This document shows, in pieces, positions 1 through 8,623 of a stretch of 64,000 nucleotides of DNA. The notes beneath the pieces were generated by a model. It was not told the DNA's origin. It did no database searches and was given only the letters and a program-made list of their open reading frames with translations. Numbering within the stretch: the stretch's first letter is position 1; every line of letters starts with the position of its first letter. Source of the stretch: an uncultured Hoeflea sp. (GTDB lineage Bacteria; Pseudomonadota; Alphaproteobacteria; Rhizobiales; Rhizobiaceae); the NCBI RefSeq assembly GCF_947501405.1, contig NZ_CANMVK010000006.1, positions 1-64,000 on the forward strand. Direction: 5' to 3'. The position numbers and the translations under genes are program-made.

Positions 1-573
1 CTGCATGCTTTCCAGCAGCTGGATGTATTTTGATTCCGCGTAATTGGCGCGAAGCAGGGCGTAGTAGGCTTGTACCCGCTTATTGTCCCTGATCCTTGGC
101 GGCGTGGTGATCGTCGGATACTCATCGAGCAGGCCCGCAGCATCGAGGACTTTCTTTTCCTTCAGAAGTTCAGCCTCACCGGCCTTCAATCTCTTTTGGG
201 CAGCGCTCAGGAGCCCGTCAATGATCTCCTTTCGCTCCGCATCATTCCGTGCATTCTCGATCCGTTCGATCAGCCGGCCCGTCGGACCGGGTTTGAGACG
301 CAGCGCAGTGAGCAGAATGAAGTTGCTGTAACGTCCCATCACACCTTTCACTTCAATCCGATACGGGCCGTCATATTGCAGATCGAGCAGCGCATCGCCG
401 CTCATCCGTCGAAGCTCGTAGGTGGACAGTGACCGGAGCTGCGGTCTTTCACCCCGTCCGGTGTCCGAGAATTCGGCCAGAGCCGAAGTGCTGGCGGTCA
501 GGCTGGTGAGGCCAGCGACGAGCGCGGCCATGATGAGGGGTTTTGCCCGTTCGAGACGGTTCTCAATTGCCAT
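1..573 (-). CDS. Exported protein of unknown function, paralog A (partial)
   Basis: The gene starts with ATG at 573 behind an AAAGGCAGAG stretch and runs off the left edge, so its C-terminus is missing (about 190 residues visible). The first ~33 residues form a signal peptide with a basic start, a hydrophobic core and an A-L-A-E cleavage-like site, so the product is probably periplasmic or secreted. The mature part begins with a TGRGE motif and contains a charged block with AERKEII followed by a Lys/Glu-rich helix. The same motifs occur in the neighbouring gene at 733-1338, so the two are tandem paralogs. A perfect 20-bp palindrome lies about 105 bp upstream. No family is recognised and no function is proposed. 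Confidence 0.75.
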   Translation of the reverse strand, partial: MAIENRLERAKPLIMAALVAGLTSLTASTSALAEFSDTGRGERPQLRSLSTYELRRMSGDALLDLQYDGPYRIEVKGVMGRYSNFILLTALRLKPGPTGRLIERIENARNDAERKEIIDGLLSAAQKRLKAGEAELLKEKKVLDAAGLLDEYPTITTPPRIRDNKRVQAYYALLRANYAESKYIQLLESMQ

Positions 574-678
574 GATGTTCTCTGCCTTTCATCTTTCGAT
601 TGGCTGACTGGACGATGGCTTGACTGCCGCCGCTGCGTCGTTCGGATGGTCAATGGTTGATGAGTTGCATCACGATGT

Positions 679-698
679 AATCATCACATGTGATGATT
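679..698. promoter_or_regulatory. Perfect 20-bp palindrome, candidate operator 1
   Basis: AATCATCACATGTGATGATT is a perfect inverted repeat, about 105 bp upstream of the start of paralog A. A near-identical copy at 1399-1416 precedes paralog B. The size and dyad symmetry suit a dimeric HTH regulator. The LuxR-type protein at 1513-1965 is the obvious nearby candidate, by inference only. Confidence 0.6.
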
Positions 699-732
699 GG
701 CGCGGTCGCGTGGAGATCGCATTTTCGCGAGC

Positions 733-1338
733 TCAGTATCCCAGCGTCATATGACCAAGCAGACTGACGTAACTCTGGTCATCGACGATCATCTTGCGCA
801 ATGTGTGAAAGGCCGCGACATCCGGATCCTCATGGTCCACATCGAAGGAGTACGGATTGATGTTGGCGTCAAGGCGGCCCTCGGCCCGCAGTTTCTTGCG
901 CATTTTGGCAAGCCGTTCGCGTTCTTGTTCAAGCCTTTCGCGATGAACCTTGAGCAAACCGAAAATGATCTCTTTCCGTTCGTCTTCCGAACTTGCCTCC
1001 TCCAGCCTTCCGATCAACCGGACGGTTCGCGCTCTGTTATCGCGCAGCGCATGGACGAGAATGCCGATGTCATAGCGTCCGGCAATACCGTCCGCACGTG
1101 TGGTGAAGTGGGCATTGGGTTGCTGAACCAGGCTGCGCAGCGCGGAATTGTTCATGCGGCTGAGCGTGTAAAACGGAATCCGGATCGAGTGACGCGCCGG
1201 CGCTTCTCCCCGGCCGGTACCGTCGGAGGCACCGAGATCTGCAAAGACCTGCGGCGGAAAAACGACGGTTGCGCCGAAGGCGACAACCAGAGGCAGGATT
1301 CTGGAGTATTTCCCTACGGTACGAAACAGCTTGAGCAT
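733..1338 (-). CDS. Exported protein of unknown function, paralog B
   Basis: The frame is open further upstream, but the start is placed at ATG 1338 because AGGAGG lies six bases before it and the protein then begins with a signal peptide (basic N-terminus, hydrophobic stretch, V-F-A-D cleavage-like region). The product is 201 residues. The mature part shares with paralog A the TGRGE start, a Y-x-x-I-L-x-x-ALR segment, the DERKEII block and a Lys/Arg/Glu-rich helix that is probably coiled coil. It has no recognised domain. Gene B lies directly upstream of gene A on the same strand, and each has its own palindrome, so the two are probably separately promoted members of one regulon. Confidence 0.75.
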   Translation of the reverse strand: MLKLFRTVGKYSRILPLVVAFGATVVFPPQVFADLGASDGTGRGEAPARHSIRIPFYTLSRMNNSALRSLVQQPNAHFTTRADGIAGRYDIGILVHALRDNRARTVRLIGRLEEASSEDERKEIIFGLLKVHRERLEQERERLAKMRKKLRAEGRLDANINPYSFDVDHEDPDVAAFHTLRKMIVDDQSYVSLLGHMTLGY

Positions 1339-1398
1339 CTGAACCTCCTGGCGTTGGGTGGCGACGCCGGGATAATGGGTTCGCTGTCGGGTGGAGTA

Positions 1399-1416
1399 AT
1401 CATCAGATGTGATGAT
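1399..1416. promoter_or_regulatory. 18-bp near-palindrome, candidate operator 2
   Basis: ATCATCAGATGTGATGAT repeats the palindrome at 679-698 with one base changed in the centre. It lies about 60 bp upstream of paralog B. The same dyad before both paralogs and nowhere else noticed nearby points to a shared regulator. Confidence 0.6.
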
Positions 1417-1512
1417 GCCCAAAGCGGGCCATCGCACGGAAAAAAGCGTGCAACGATGCGCTGAGCGCGCCGGAGCCGAACAGCCGCGGGGTCTGAGATC
1501 AGGCTCGGGCTT

Positions 1513-1965
1513 TCACCTGTCGCCGCGAGTTTTCTTGACGAGATCGAGCTGACCGGAACTGCCGGTCTTTTCCAGAAGACGCCGCATATGGGTGCGCGCG
1601 GTGTTGACCGAGATGCCGGTCCGGCCGGCATGGGCGACGACGGTCAATCCCTCGACGAGGCTTTCAAGCAGCTTCCGTTCCGCAGCGGAGATGCCGAACT
1701 CGTCCACAAATGGCGTCAGATCAGGCGTTCGTACGCTGTTGAGAGACTTGAGCTTTTCGGACACGTTGACCACAGCGCGATCCGGTAAATATTCAAAAAT
1801 CTCTCTCAGCCGGTCGATCTGTGCGGGTTCGTAGTCAACGTCGAACAGACCGCTTTGCTCGATCTGTCGCGGCAGGTCGGCGCGAAGCTCATCGGCGTCA
1901 ACCGAAGCCGGCGCCTTGGCGCGCGAGCGCGCTTTTTGCGAAGTGTCAGGCGGTTTATCCGGCAT
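1513..1965 (-). CDS. LuxR-type HTH transcriptional regulator
   Basis: This 150-residue protein has a Lys/Ala-rich start, an uncharacterised middle and a C-terminal LuxR-type helix-turn-helix (roughly residues 90-148) with the recognition-helix pattern S-V-N-T-A-R-T-H-M-R-R-L-L-E-K-T-G. There is no receiver domain, and the protein is too short for a usual autoinducer-binding domain. It is divergent from the hydrolase gene at 2065 and upstream, on the same strand, of the two paralogous exported proteins. It may bind the palindromes at 679-698 and 1399-1416; this is inferred from position and symmetry. Confidence 0.8.
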   Translation of the reverse strand: MPDKPPDTSQKARSRAKAPASVDADELRADLPRQIEQSGLFDVDYEPAQIDRLREIFEYLPDRAVVNVSEKLKSLNSVRTPDLTPFVDEFGISAAERKLLESLVEGLTVVAHAGRTGISVNTARTHMRRLLEKTGSSGQLDLVKKTRGDR

Positions 1966-2064
1966 GGGCCCTTCCGATCCGATTGCTGCGTTTTACAACA
2001 ATCCAGCTCTTGGCTACGATGCGGGCGCCGGTCCACTCCTGGGTGATTACGCCCCCGCAGCCTG

Positions 2065-3159
2065 ATGAGCAGCATGCCACACGCATCGATGACAGCCAAT
2101 TCCGGGATTTTGCGGACCTACACCAAGCAGCGGCTTGCGGTCCTGGAAGCCGCTGATATCGCGCGCCGCTATTCCGTCAAGGCAAACTTGCTCAAGCGCA
2201 GCGTCGACCATCTGCTGGCGCGCATCGAAAACGGCGTCATCGAGCGGATTCTCATTTCGCGATTGAAGACCGCGTTTCGCCACGCCGACAGCACGACGGC
2301 TGCTGAGCTTCATATCGCGCAGATGCGCGGCGGCTATGAGAGCGGAGCGCTCGAAACCCTGCCCAGTTTCACACCGCGCGGCATCGGCGCATTCTCGCGG
2401 CCGCAACCGCCCAGACACGGAAACGCCCCGGACCGGTCCGGACATCCTTCGGGCAACCGGCCAGTGGTTTTGTATGTGGCGGGCGGCGGGTTCATCATGC
2501 CGCCCTCGCGCAAGCAGAAGACCATGATCCAGCGCCTTGCGGAGGCGATTGACTGCGAGATCATGCTGGTAACCCACAGGCTGGCGCCGGAAAACCCGTT
2601 TCCCTCAGCACCTGAGGATTTCGTCGCGCGCTATACCGGCCTTCTGGAGGATGGCTACGACGCCCGCGACATCTTCTTTGCCGCCGACACGGCCGGTGCC
2701 TCGATTGTTCTGGGCGCGGTGCAGATGCTGCAACACGATGATGTGGAGCTGCCTGCGGGCATGGTGCTGTTTGCACCCTGGTGCGATCTCAGTCTCAGCG
2801 GCTGGTCCTACATCACCCGGTCGATGACCTCGCAGAGCCCGTTCCGGATGGAGACCGCGGCCTTTTGCGCCCGGCTTTATCTGCAGGATGAGCCGGTGAC
2901 CACGCCGCTGGCCTCTCCGATCTTCGCCGACCAGAGCGGCTGGCCGCCGATTCTGATCCACACCAGCGAGAACGACATTCATTTCGACGACGCCATCCGG
3001 ATGGCCGAAAATGGCCGCAAACAAGGTTGCGACGTGCGGCTCAACTACTGGGACTCGCCGCGCCATCATCTGGAGCGACTATCGGCCGAGGTCCACGCGC
3101 AGTCGGCGGGCGAAGTCAACGCTTTCATCAATCGCTGCTGGAAGCCGCGCCGCGACTGA
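2065..3159 (+). CDS. Alpha/beta hydrolase-fold protein, degenerate active site
   Basis: This 364-residue protein resembles the hormone-sensitive-lipase/esterase family: an oxyanion-hole region at residues 139-143, L-A-P-E-N-P-F-P-S-A downstream, an END acid region, and a C-terminal HH pair. Two key positions are changed. The usual HGGG is AGGG, and the nucleophile elbow reads A-D-T-A-G, with Thr209 (codon at 2689) where the family has Ser. Catalysis by the normal mechanism is doubtful. A ~110-residue N-terminal extension lacks a known domain. The gene is divergent from the LuxR regulator with a 99-bp intergenic region. It may be a pseudoenzyme or a binding protein. Confidence 0.75.
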   Translation: MSSMPHASMTANSGILRTYTKQRLAVLEAADIARRYSVKANLLKRSVDHLLARIENGVIERILISRLKTAFRHADSTTAAELHIAQMRGGYESGALETLPSFTPRGIGAFSRPQPPRHGNAPDRSGHPSGNRPVVLYVAGGGFIMPPSRKQKTMIQRLAEAIDCEIMLVTHRLAPENPFPSAPEDFVARYTGLLEDGYDARDIFFAADTAGASIVLGAVQMLQHDDVELPAGMVLFAPWCDLSLSGWSYITRSMTSQSPFRMETAAFCARLYLQDEPVTTPLASPIFADQSGWPPILIHTSENDIHFDDAIRMAENGRKQGCDVRLNYWDSPRHHLERLSAEVHAQSAGEVNAFINRCWKPRRD

Positions 3160-3351
3160 AGCCTGATTTCGCGACTGGCCATGCCTTCCGGATCATATCT
3201 CCCCCTTGCTCCCACCGGAGAAAGGGCGGCAGCCGTGAACGGACAGACGCTTGCGATGATGTCAATTGCCGTGACCGGGCCTGGGCAAAACCCGGCTTGG
3301 TGTCGCCGGCGGCGCGGGCGTCGGCTTTGTCTTCCGGAGATCTTAGGAGCT

Positions 3352-4050
3352 TTAGCTGCCAGCGCCAGTGGCCGGACCGGAAATAGGGCCCTTCAGATGG
3401 CCGGTCTTGAGATACAGCGTGGCCGCACCCGGTGCTGACAGCGTGACCGCCTCGCCCGCCGGAAACCGTGCCCAGCCCGATTGCGGTACGGGTGCACCAT
3501 TGGCCTCGGTTTCACCCGACATCACATAGAGTTCAGTGCCCCCGGCTTCACCCGGTATCTGGTGGCTGCCGCCTTCTGTCAGGCGCAGCATGCTCACCTC
3601 TTCCTCGCCGAACCGGTGGAGCGGCAGACACTCGACGCCCTGCCCTGAGCTTTGCCAGTCGGCAGACATCGTGTCGATCGTCACCGGCGCGGTATCACCC
3701 CCCTGGAACTGCCAGAGCTTGACCAGGATCACGCAGCCGTCCTTGCTGCTGGGTGCATGGCTGGTGCCGACCGGGTTGCGGACATAGGTCCCGGGACTAA
3801 AATCGCCGTGCTCGTCGGAGAAAATGCCTTCGACCACCAGGAATTCCTCGCCGCCCGAATGCACATGCGTGGGAAAATCCGAACCCGGCGCATAGCGCAC
3901 CAGGCTGGTGGCACGGGCGACTTCGCCACCTATCCGGTCCAGCGGCTTGCGATCAACCCCGCCCGCCGGCGAGGCGATCCAGTCGATCCGGTCGGTATCG
4001 ACGATCTCGACTGTGTCAAAATCGGCTCTGATTTCGGTGGGCATGGACAT
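3352..4050 (-). CDS. ChrR-like bicupin protein
   Basis: The start is set at ATG 4050, with GGGAG six bases upstream; the frame stays open to 4383, but that extension has no protein-like features. The product is 232 residues. It has a first cupin with the metal-binding pattern T-H-V-H-S-G-G-E-E-F and a second, weaker cupin half in the C-terminal third. The family includes the C-terminal domain of ChrR-type anti-sigma factors, but the N-terminal sigma-binding zinc motif is absent and no sigma factor gene is adjacent. A metal-dependent small-molecule or sensory role is possible; no substrate can be named. Confidence 0.75.
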   Translation of the reverse strand: MSMPTEIRADFDTVEIVDTDRIDWIASPAGGVDRKPLDRIGGEVARATSLVRYAPGSDFPTHVHSGGEEFLVVEGIFSDEHGDFSPGTYVRNPVGTSHAPSSKDGCVILVKLWQFQGGDTAPVTIDTMSADWQSSGQGVECLPLHRFGEEEVSMLRLTEGGSHQIPGEAGGTELYVMSGETEANGAPVPQSGWARFPAGEAVTLSAPGAATLYLKTGHLKGPISGPATGAGS

Positions 4051-4441
4051 GAGGCTCTCCCGGGTTTGGAGCGGCGTGCGGCCGGTATGGGCGAACATGT
4101 GGCCATCGCCGGCGGTTTCGTCAACCGTTGCAGGATGGGCGTTTCCGGGACCTAAACCGCTGCGCATCTTCATGGGTACACGGCTGGTCGGCAAAGAGTA
4201 GCGGAACGCAGGTTTTCCATGCGGCATCGGTTTGTACTGGTTCCGCCCGGGATTCAAGGTTGCCGCCTGTCCGGAAGTCGCGGCCACCGTCGCTAGCGTG
4301 ACCAGCGGATAGCGCGGCATACACCGGAGTTTGCCGAGGGTGGGCAGGCAAACCATCCGAAATCGCGCCGGGTCTGCCAGCACGCCGCTATGTTGGCGTC
4401 ATCAGTTTCACCTTTAGAAACAGAAGTTTACGGCGAAACGT
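4051..4441. other. Intergenic region, no gene supported
   Basis: About 390 bp between two minus-strand genes. Open frames exist on both strands, but none has a ribosome binding site with protein-like sequence. It presumably holds the promoter of the cupin gene. No clear repeat was seen. Confidence 0.5.
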
Positions 4442-5347
4442 TCACTGCCGTTGTGTAGCAGCGGTGCGGCGACCGCCGGGTCTGGACGTCACCAGATAGA
4501 TCGCCGCCATGATCACGCACAGCGCCAGGGCTTTGGATGGCGCGATGGTTTCGCCCAAAAGCGCCACGCCCAGGAGCGCGCCGCCGACCGGAACAGCGAA
4601 ATTGATCTGGGACATGCGGGTGGCGCCGATGCGCGGCACCAGGTGGAAGTAGATCAATGTCGCCAGTGCGGTCGAAAACACTCCGAGATAGACGACCGCC
4701 GCTGCGGAACTGAAGCTCGGAGCGGAGAAAGCGGCGCGATCTCCCAGAGCGAAACTTGCCGCAGTAGCCGCGCAAATGCAGAGCGTGCCGACCAGCATCG
4801 ATCCGGTCGCCATTTCGAGCGGCGGCCGGACGGCGTAGTTTTTGACAAATATCGTGGTGACCGCATAGCACAGCGCCGCGCAGACAATGGCGATCTGACC
4901 GACAAGATGGCTTCCGAGCCCTGACAGTGCGCCGGGCCCCACAAGCATGACCAGGCCTATAAAGCCGGTGACAATGCCGGCGGCCGAGCGCCGGGTCAGC
5001 CCCTCGCCCGGCACGGCAATATGGGCGATCAAGACAGTGGCGACCGGCGCTATGCCCATCAGAAGCGCGGCAAGCGCGCTGTCGACATGCTGTTCGCCAT
5101 AGCTGATCAGGACAAACGGCACAGTGTTGCCCATGAGCCCGCTGAACGCATAGGCGAACCAGTCCCTGCCATTGCGCGACAGCGTCATGTTGCGCAGCTT
5201 GAGGACTACGAACATGATCGCCAGGCCGATGATCATCCGTCCACTGACCAGCGGAAGCGGCGCGATTGTCTCCACGCCAAGCTTGATCGCTGTAAAGGAC
5301 GAACTCCACATCAGCGCCAGCGCAAGCCACAGAACGATATTGAGCAT
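4442..5347 (-). CDS. EamA/DMT-family transporter
   Basis: This 301-residue protein has ten predicted hydrophobic segments in two EamA halves, as in drug/metabolite exporters, starting right at the N-terminus with W-L-A-L-A-L-M-W-S-S-S-F. The start is ATG 5347 with AAAGGAAA upstream. It is an inner-membrane exporter, likely for a small metabolite or toxic compound; the substrate is not determinable. It is divergent from an HxlR-type regulator at 5439, and the shared 91-bp intergenic region carries two matching inverted repeats, so the exporter is probably controlled by that regulator. Confidence 0.88.
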   Translation of the reverse strand: MLNIVLWLALALMWSSSFTAIKLGVETIAPLPLVSGRMIIGLAIMFVVLKLRNMTLSRNGRDWFAYAFSGLMGNTVPFVLISYGEQHVDSALAALLMGIAPVATVLIAHIAVPGEGLTRRSAAGIVTGFIGLVMLVGPGALSGLGSHLVGQIAIVCAALCYAVTTIFVKNYAVRPPLEMATGSMLVGTLCICAATAASFALGDRAAFSAPSFSSAAAVVYLGVFSTALATLIYFHLVPRIGATRMSQINFAVPVGGALLGVALLGETIAPSKALALCVIMAAIYLVTSRPGGRRTAATQRQ

Positions 5348-5380
5348 GCCGGATTTCCTTTGACGCGCGCCGTGCAGCTG

Positions 5381-5425
5381 CTATGCTACTATTTGTGTAG
5401 CATAGATCGCTACTCTTTTCGTAGC
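5381..5425. promoter_or_regulatory. Tandem HxlR-type operators in divergent promoter region
   Basis: The first site has perfect 9-bp arms, CTATGCTAC and GTAGCATAG, separated by 7 bases (5381-5405). The second has the same core, GCTAC-N7-GTAGC (5409-5425). Their centres are 24 bp apart, about two helical turns. Both lie between the divergent exporter and HxlR regulator genes, a classic position for autoregulation and repression. Confidence 0.75.
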
Positions 5426-5438
5426 AAGCGGATTCTTC

Positions 5439-5783
5439 ATGGCTGATGGCTCCAGTCGCATAAAGATCCCCCGACCCGGCGAACCGGTTCAGGGCTCGCA
5501 GACGGGGCAGCCGATCATGGTGCTGTTCGATCTGATCGGGCGGCGGTGGGCGATGGGAATTCTTTGGAATCTGGCGGACCAGAACCGCACCTTTCGTGAC
5601 CTGCAGGCAAGATGCGGTTCGGCGTCTCCCACCGTGCTCAACACCCGGCTCAAGGAATTGCGCGCGGCTGGACTGGTGGAAAAAACCGCCACCGGCTACG
5701 GCCTGACCAATGACGGCCGCAAATTGTTTAAAGTGCTGGAGCCCTTGGGCAACTGGGCGATGGACTGGGCCAAACGCCTTTAG
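5439..5783 (+). CDS. HxlR-family winged-helix regulator
   Basis: This 114-residue protein has the HxlR winged helix: IGRRWAMGILWNL in the first helix, the T-F-R-D-L-Q turn, the N-T-R-L-K-E-L recognition helix and the G-L-V-E wing. The family binds DNA as dimers and usually responds to small toxic compounds. The gene is divergent from the DMT exporter at 4442-5347, and the two inverted repeats between them are the likely binding sites. An exporter gene controlled by its adjacent regulator is the simplest reading. Confidence 0.9.
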   Translation: MADGSSRIKIPRPGEPVQGSQTGQPIMVLFDLIGRRWAMGILWNLADQNRTFRDLQARCGSASPTVLNTRLKELRAAGLVEKTATGYGLTNDGRKLFKVLEPLGNWAMDWAKRL

Positions 5784-5827
5784 ATCCCGCGTGTGCGGCG
5801 CGCGCCGAGCCTTTGCCTGCCTTCGCA

Positions 5828-5856
5828 CTTGCAAAAGCGCCAAAACCGTGTAGAAG
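5828..5856 (+). promoter_or_regulatory. Possible promoter of the rpsF operon
   Basis: CTTGCA and TAGAAG are separated by 17 bases, resembling the alphaproteobacterial housekeeping pattern. It lies about 220 bp upstream of rpsF, leaving a leader that could host autoregulation by S6/S18. No defined leader structure was identified. Confidence 0.35.
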
Positions 5857-6075
5857 CACGCCTGTTCGAACACCCGGTCACTCTGGCTGGTGGCTGAACG
5901 GAGGGTGCGATCCTGAAAAGGGTCCTAGGGGCAACAGCGCTCCGGCCTCCCGTGTCTCCGCTCACGACCGTCTCGATCCTCGTCTTTCTTGCCCGGCTTT
6001 ATGCCGCCAGGACAAGTCGCTGGGGCTTAGCGCCGGATCCGGGTGATATGAAAATGCAAGAAAGGCAAGTCAATC

Positions 6076-6468
6076 ATGGCTCTTTATGAACATGTATTCC
6101 TTGCCCGGCAGGATGTCTCCAGCCAGCAGGTCGAAGCCCTTGTGGAACAATACAAGGGTGTGATCGAGGCAAACGGCGGCAAAGTCGGGCGTGTTGAACA
6201 CTGGGGGCTGAAGTCCCTTACCTACCGCATCAACAAGAACCGCAAGGCGCATTACGCGCTGATGGACATTGATGCGCCGTCGGATGCACTGAAGGAAATG
6301 GAGCGCCAGATGCGCTTCAACGAAGACATTCTGCGCTTCATGACGGTTTCCGTGGAAGCCCACGAAGAAGGCCCGTCGGCCATGCTTCAGAAGCGCGAAC
6401 GCGACGACCGTCCGCGTGGCGGCGACCGTGACCGTGGCCCGCGCCGTCCGCGCGAAGACCGCGAATAG
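6076..6468 (+). CDS. rpsF: 30S ribosomal protein S6
   Basis: 130 residues. The N-terminus [13 protein letters not shown], the [12 protein letters not shown] segment and the M-R-F-N-E-D-I-L-R motif identify S6, which pairs with S18 on the 30S platform. The last ~30 residues are an Arg/Asp/Gly-rich disordered tail, common in alphaproteobacterial S6. rpsR follows after 10 bp, and DUF2232 and rplI complete the usual operon. Confidence 0.97.
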   Translation: MALYEHVFLARQDVSSQQVEALVEQYKGVIEANGGKVGRVEHWGLKSLTYRINKNRKAHYALMDIDAPSDALKEMERQMRFNEDILRFMTVSVEAHEEGPSAMLQKRERDDRPRGGDRDRGPRRPREDRE

Positions 6469-6478
6469 GAGTTGAACC

Positions 6479-6727
6479 ATGGTTGACATCAATCAGATCC
6501 CGACGCGCCGTCCGTTTCACCGCCGCCGCAAGACCTGCCCGTTCTCGGGCGCCAATGCACCGCGGATCGACTACAAGGACGTGCGCCTGCTGCAGCGCTA
6601 CATTTCCGAGCGCGGCAAAATCGTACCTTCGCGCATCACCGCCGTGAGCCAGAAGAAGCAGCGTGAACTCGCCAAGGCGATCAAGCGCGCTCGTTTTCTG
6701 GGCCTGCTGCCCTACGTGCTGAAGTAA
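6479..6727 (+). CDS. rpsR: 30S ribosomal protein S18
   Basis: 82 residues. It has the R-R-K-T-C-P-F-S-G basic/Cys segment, [11 protein letters not shown] and the C-terminal [13 protein letters not shown] motif, diagnostic for S18. It binds the 30S platform with S6, encoded 10 bp upstream with a GGAG-type site in between. Confidence 0.98.
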   Translation: MVDINQIPTRRPFHRRRKTCPFSGANAPRIDYKDVRLLQRYISERGKIVPSRITAVSQKKQRELAKAIKRARFLGLLPYVLK

Positions 6728-6737
6728 GATCAACACC

Positions 6738-6763
6738 GGATCCGGCGCTTTTGCGCCGGGTCC
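6738..6763 (+). terminator. Hairpin after rpsR (attenuator or processing site)
   Basis: An 11-bp stem (GGATCCGGCGC with GCGCCGGGTCC, one T-G pair) closes a TTTT loop 11 bp after the rpsR stop codon. No T-run follows, so complete termination is unlikely. Partial attenuation or RNA processing between the ribosomal genes and the membrane protein gene is more plausible. Confidence 0.45.
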
Positions 6764-6857
6764 ATCTCCCATCCCGCGACGGGCGCGGGGTCTGGGCCGC
6801 CAAAATCCCGGGTTGGGGCGCACCGCTCCTAACTGCTTGAAGCAGGACAGCGAACCG

Positions 6858-7817
6858 ATGACACAGCAAACGACCTCGCTCCTTGTGGGCCTGCTTGCCG
6901 GCGTTTCCGCCGCGTTTTTGCTTGTCAGCGCCGGATCGCCCTCCAGCCTCTCCTTCTTTCTGTTTGCTGCCGCTGCCCTGCCGGTGCTGATCGCCGGGCT
7001 CGGCTGGTCCAATCTGGCCTCCGCCGTCGCGGTGCTGTCGGCGATGCTGGTGGTCGGGTTTGCGACAACGCCGCAGGCGGCACTTGTCTCGGCGATCACC
7101 ACGCTGGCGCCCGCCGCCTGGATCGCGCATCTGTCCAATCTCGCCCGTCCGGCCGAAGAGATCGGCGGGCCCGAGGGCGCCACCGCCTGGTATCCGCTGT
7201 CCGACATCATGCTGAGCATCTGCACGGTGGTCTGCATCGGCCTGTTCGCCGTCGGTCTGGCGATGAGCTACGGACCGGAATTCGTTGCGGAACTGGTGGA
7301 GATGTTTGTCGCTGCCATTCAGCAAGGCAATGCCGCCTATCAGCCCTCGCCCGAGGGACTGGCCGAGATGAAGCAGTTCTTCCTTTACGCGCTTCCGGCC
7401 GTGCAGGCGGCGATCTGGGTGCTGATCCTGCTTGCCGGCTGGTATATCGCCTCGGCAATCGTGCGCGCCTCGGGCCGGTCCAGGCGCCCCAAGGATGATC
7501 TGCCGTCGCAATTGCGGTTGCCGCGTATGGGTGCTGCCGGCATCGCCGTCGGCGTGGTGTTGAGCTTTGCGCCCGGCGCCGTCGGACTTGTCGGCTGGAC
7601 GCTGATCGGCGCATTTGGCGCGGGCTTTGTCGCCGCTGGCTTTGCCGTCGCCCATCACCGCACACGCGGCAAACCGGCGCGCGGGCTGATCCTGTGGGCA
7701 GCCTATGCGGCCACCGTCATGTTTACCCTGCCGCTTGGATTTTTCTTCTTTCTGGGCCTGTTCGAGACAGCCCGTAAACCGACGGTGACCGGCTCCGGTC
7801 CCACCTCAAACACCTGA
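6858..7817 (+). CDS. DUF2232 integral membrane protein
   Basis: The start is placed at ATG 6858, since upstream codons of the frame lack a ribosome binding site. The 319-residue product has eight or so hydrophobic segments and almost no soluble part. Its position between rpsR and rplI is typical of the alphaproteobacterial DUF2232 family, whose function is unknown. The gene probably shares the ribosomal protein transcript. Confidence 0.85.
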   Translation: MTQQTTSLLVGLLAGVSAAFLLVSAGSPSSLSFFLFAAAALPVLIAGLGWSNLASAVAVLSAMLVVGFATTPQAALVSAITTLAPAAWIAHLSNLARPAEEIGGPEGATAWYPLSDIMLSICTVVCIGLFAVGLAMSYGPEFVAELVEMFVAAIQQGNAAYQPSPEGLAEMKQFFLYALPAVQAAIWVLILLAGWYIASAIVRASGRSRRPKDDLPSQLRLPRMGAAGIAVGVVLSFAPGAVGLVGWTLIGAFGAGFVAAGFAVAHHRTRGKPARGLILWAAYAATVMFTLPLGFFFFLGLFETARKPTVTGSGPTSNT

Positions 7818-7849
7818 ACATCACGACATCCCTACGAAAGGACACCACA

Positions 7850-8479
7850 ATGGACGTCATTCTTCTTGAACGCATCGCCAAGCTTGGCCAGATGGGCGAC
7901 ACCGTCAAGGTTCGCGACGGCTACGCCCGCAATTTCCTGCTGCCGCAGGGCAAGGCGCTGCGCGCCAACAATGCCAACAAAACCCGTTTCGAAGCCGAGC
8001 GCGCTGTGCTCGAAGCCCGCAACCTGGAGCGCAAATCCGAAGCCGAACAGGTTGGCGACAAGCTCGGCGGCAAGACCTTTGTGGTGGTTCGTTCGGCCGG
8101 CGAAACCGGCCAGCTCTACGGTTCGGTCGCAGCGCGCGACGTGATTTCGGTGCTGTCGGACAACGGCTTTATCATCGGCCGCAGCCAGGTTGATCTCAAC
8201 AATCCGATCAAGACCATCGGCATGCACACCGTGCCGCTGGCACTGCACCCCGACGTCAATGTCGAAGTGATCTTCAACGTCGCCCGTTCGGCCGATGAGG
8301 CGGAACGCCAGTCCAAGGGCGAGGATCTTACCTCGGCCGACGCAATCTATGGCGTCGACGAGGAAGAAGTGGCTGCTGCCGCGGAAGCCGCCGCCAATGA
8401 TCCCGACTATCTCGACGACGAGGAAGCCGCTGAAGCGCGCGCGCTCGAAGCCGGCGACGAAGATCAGGAAAGCGCCTGA
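7850..8479 (+). CDS. rplI: 50S ribosomal protein L9
   Basis: 209 residues. The N-terminal [17 protein letters not shown], the [14 protein letters not shown] motif and the C-terminal RNA-binding lobe around G-Q-L-Y-G-S-V identify L9. A ~55-residue Glu/Asp/Ala-rich tail extends beyond the E. coli length (149), as is usual in Rhizobiales. Last gene of the operon; an intrinsic terminator follows at 8525. Confidence 0.97.
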   Translation: MDVILLERIAKLGQMGDTVKVRDGYARNFLLPQGKALRANNANKTRFEAERAVLEARNLERKSEAEQVGDKLGGKTFVVVRSAGETGQLYGSVAARDVISVLSDNGFIIGRSQVDLNNPIKTIGMHTVPLALHPDVNVEVIFNVARSADEAERQSKGEDLTSADAIYGVDEEEVAAAAEAAANDPDYLDDEEAAEARALEAGDEDQESA

Positions 8480-8524
8480 GCGTCTGGCCTTATGGGCCCG
8501 AACTCCAGAATTCTGCACGACGGC

Positions 8525-8551
8525 GCCCGGGAGCAATCCCGGGCGTTTTTT
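8525..8551 (+). terminator. Rho-independent terminator of rpsF-rplI operon
   Basis: A perfect 8-bp stem, GCCCGGGA with TCCCGGGC, closes a GCAA tetraloop and is followed by G and six T. It lies 46 bp after the rplI stop codon. Confidence 0.92.
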
Positions 8552-8623
8552 GCATCGCACTTCCGCCGCGCCGAAACGGCTTGGCCACTTCCCTCCCCCG
8601 GTGCTTTGGGCTAGAGATTGGCG

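Noticed and set aside
3352-4383. Longer N-terminus for the cupin protein (to 4383)
   Set aside because: The extension has no ribosome binding site or domain features, while ATG 4050 has a well-placed GGGAG.
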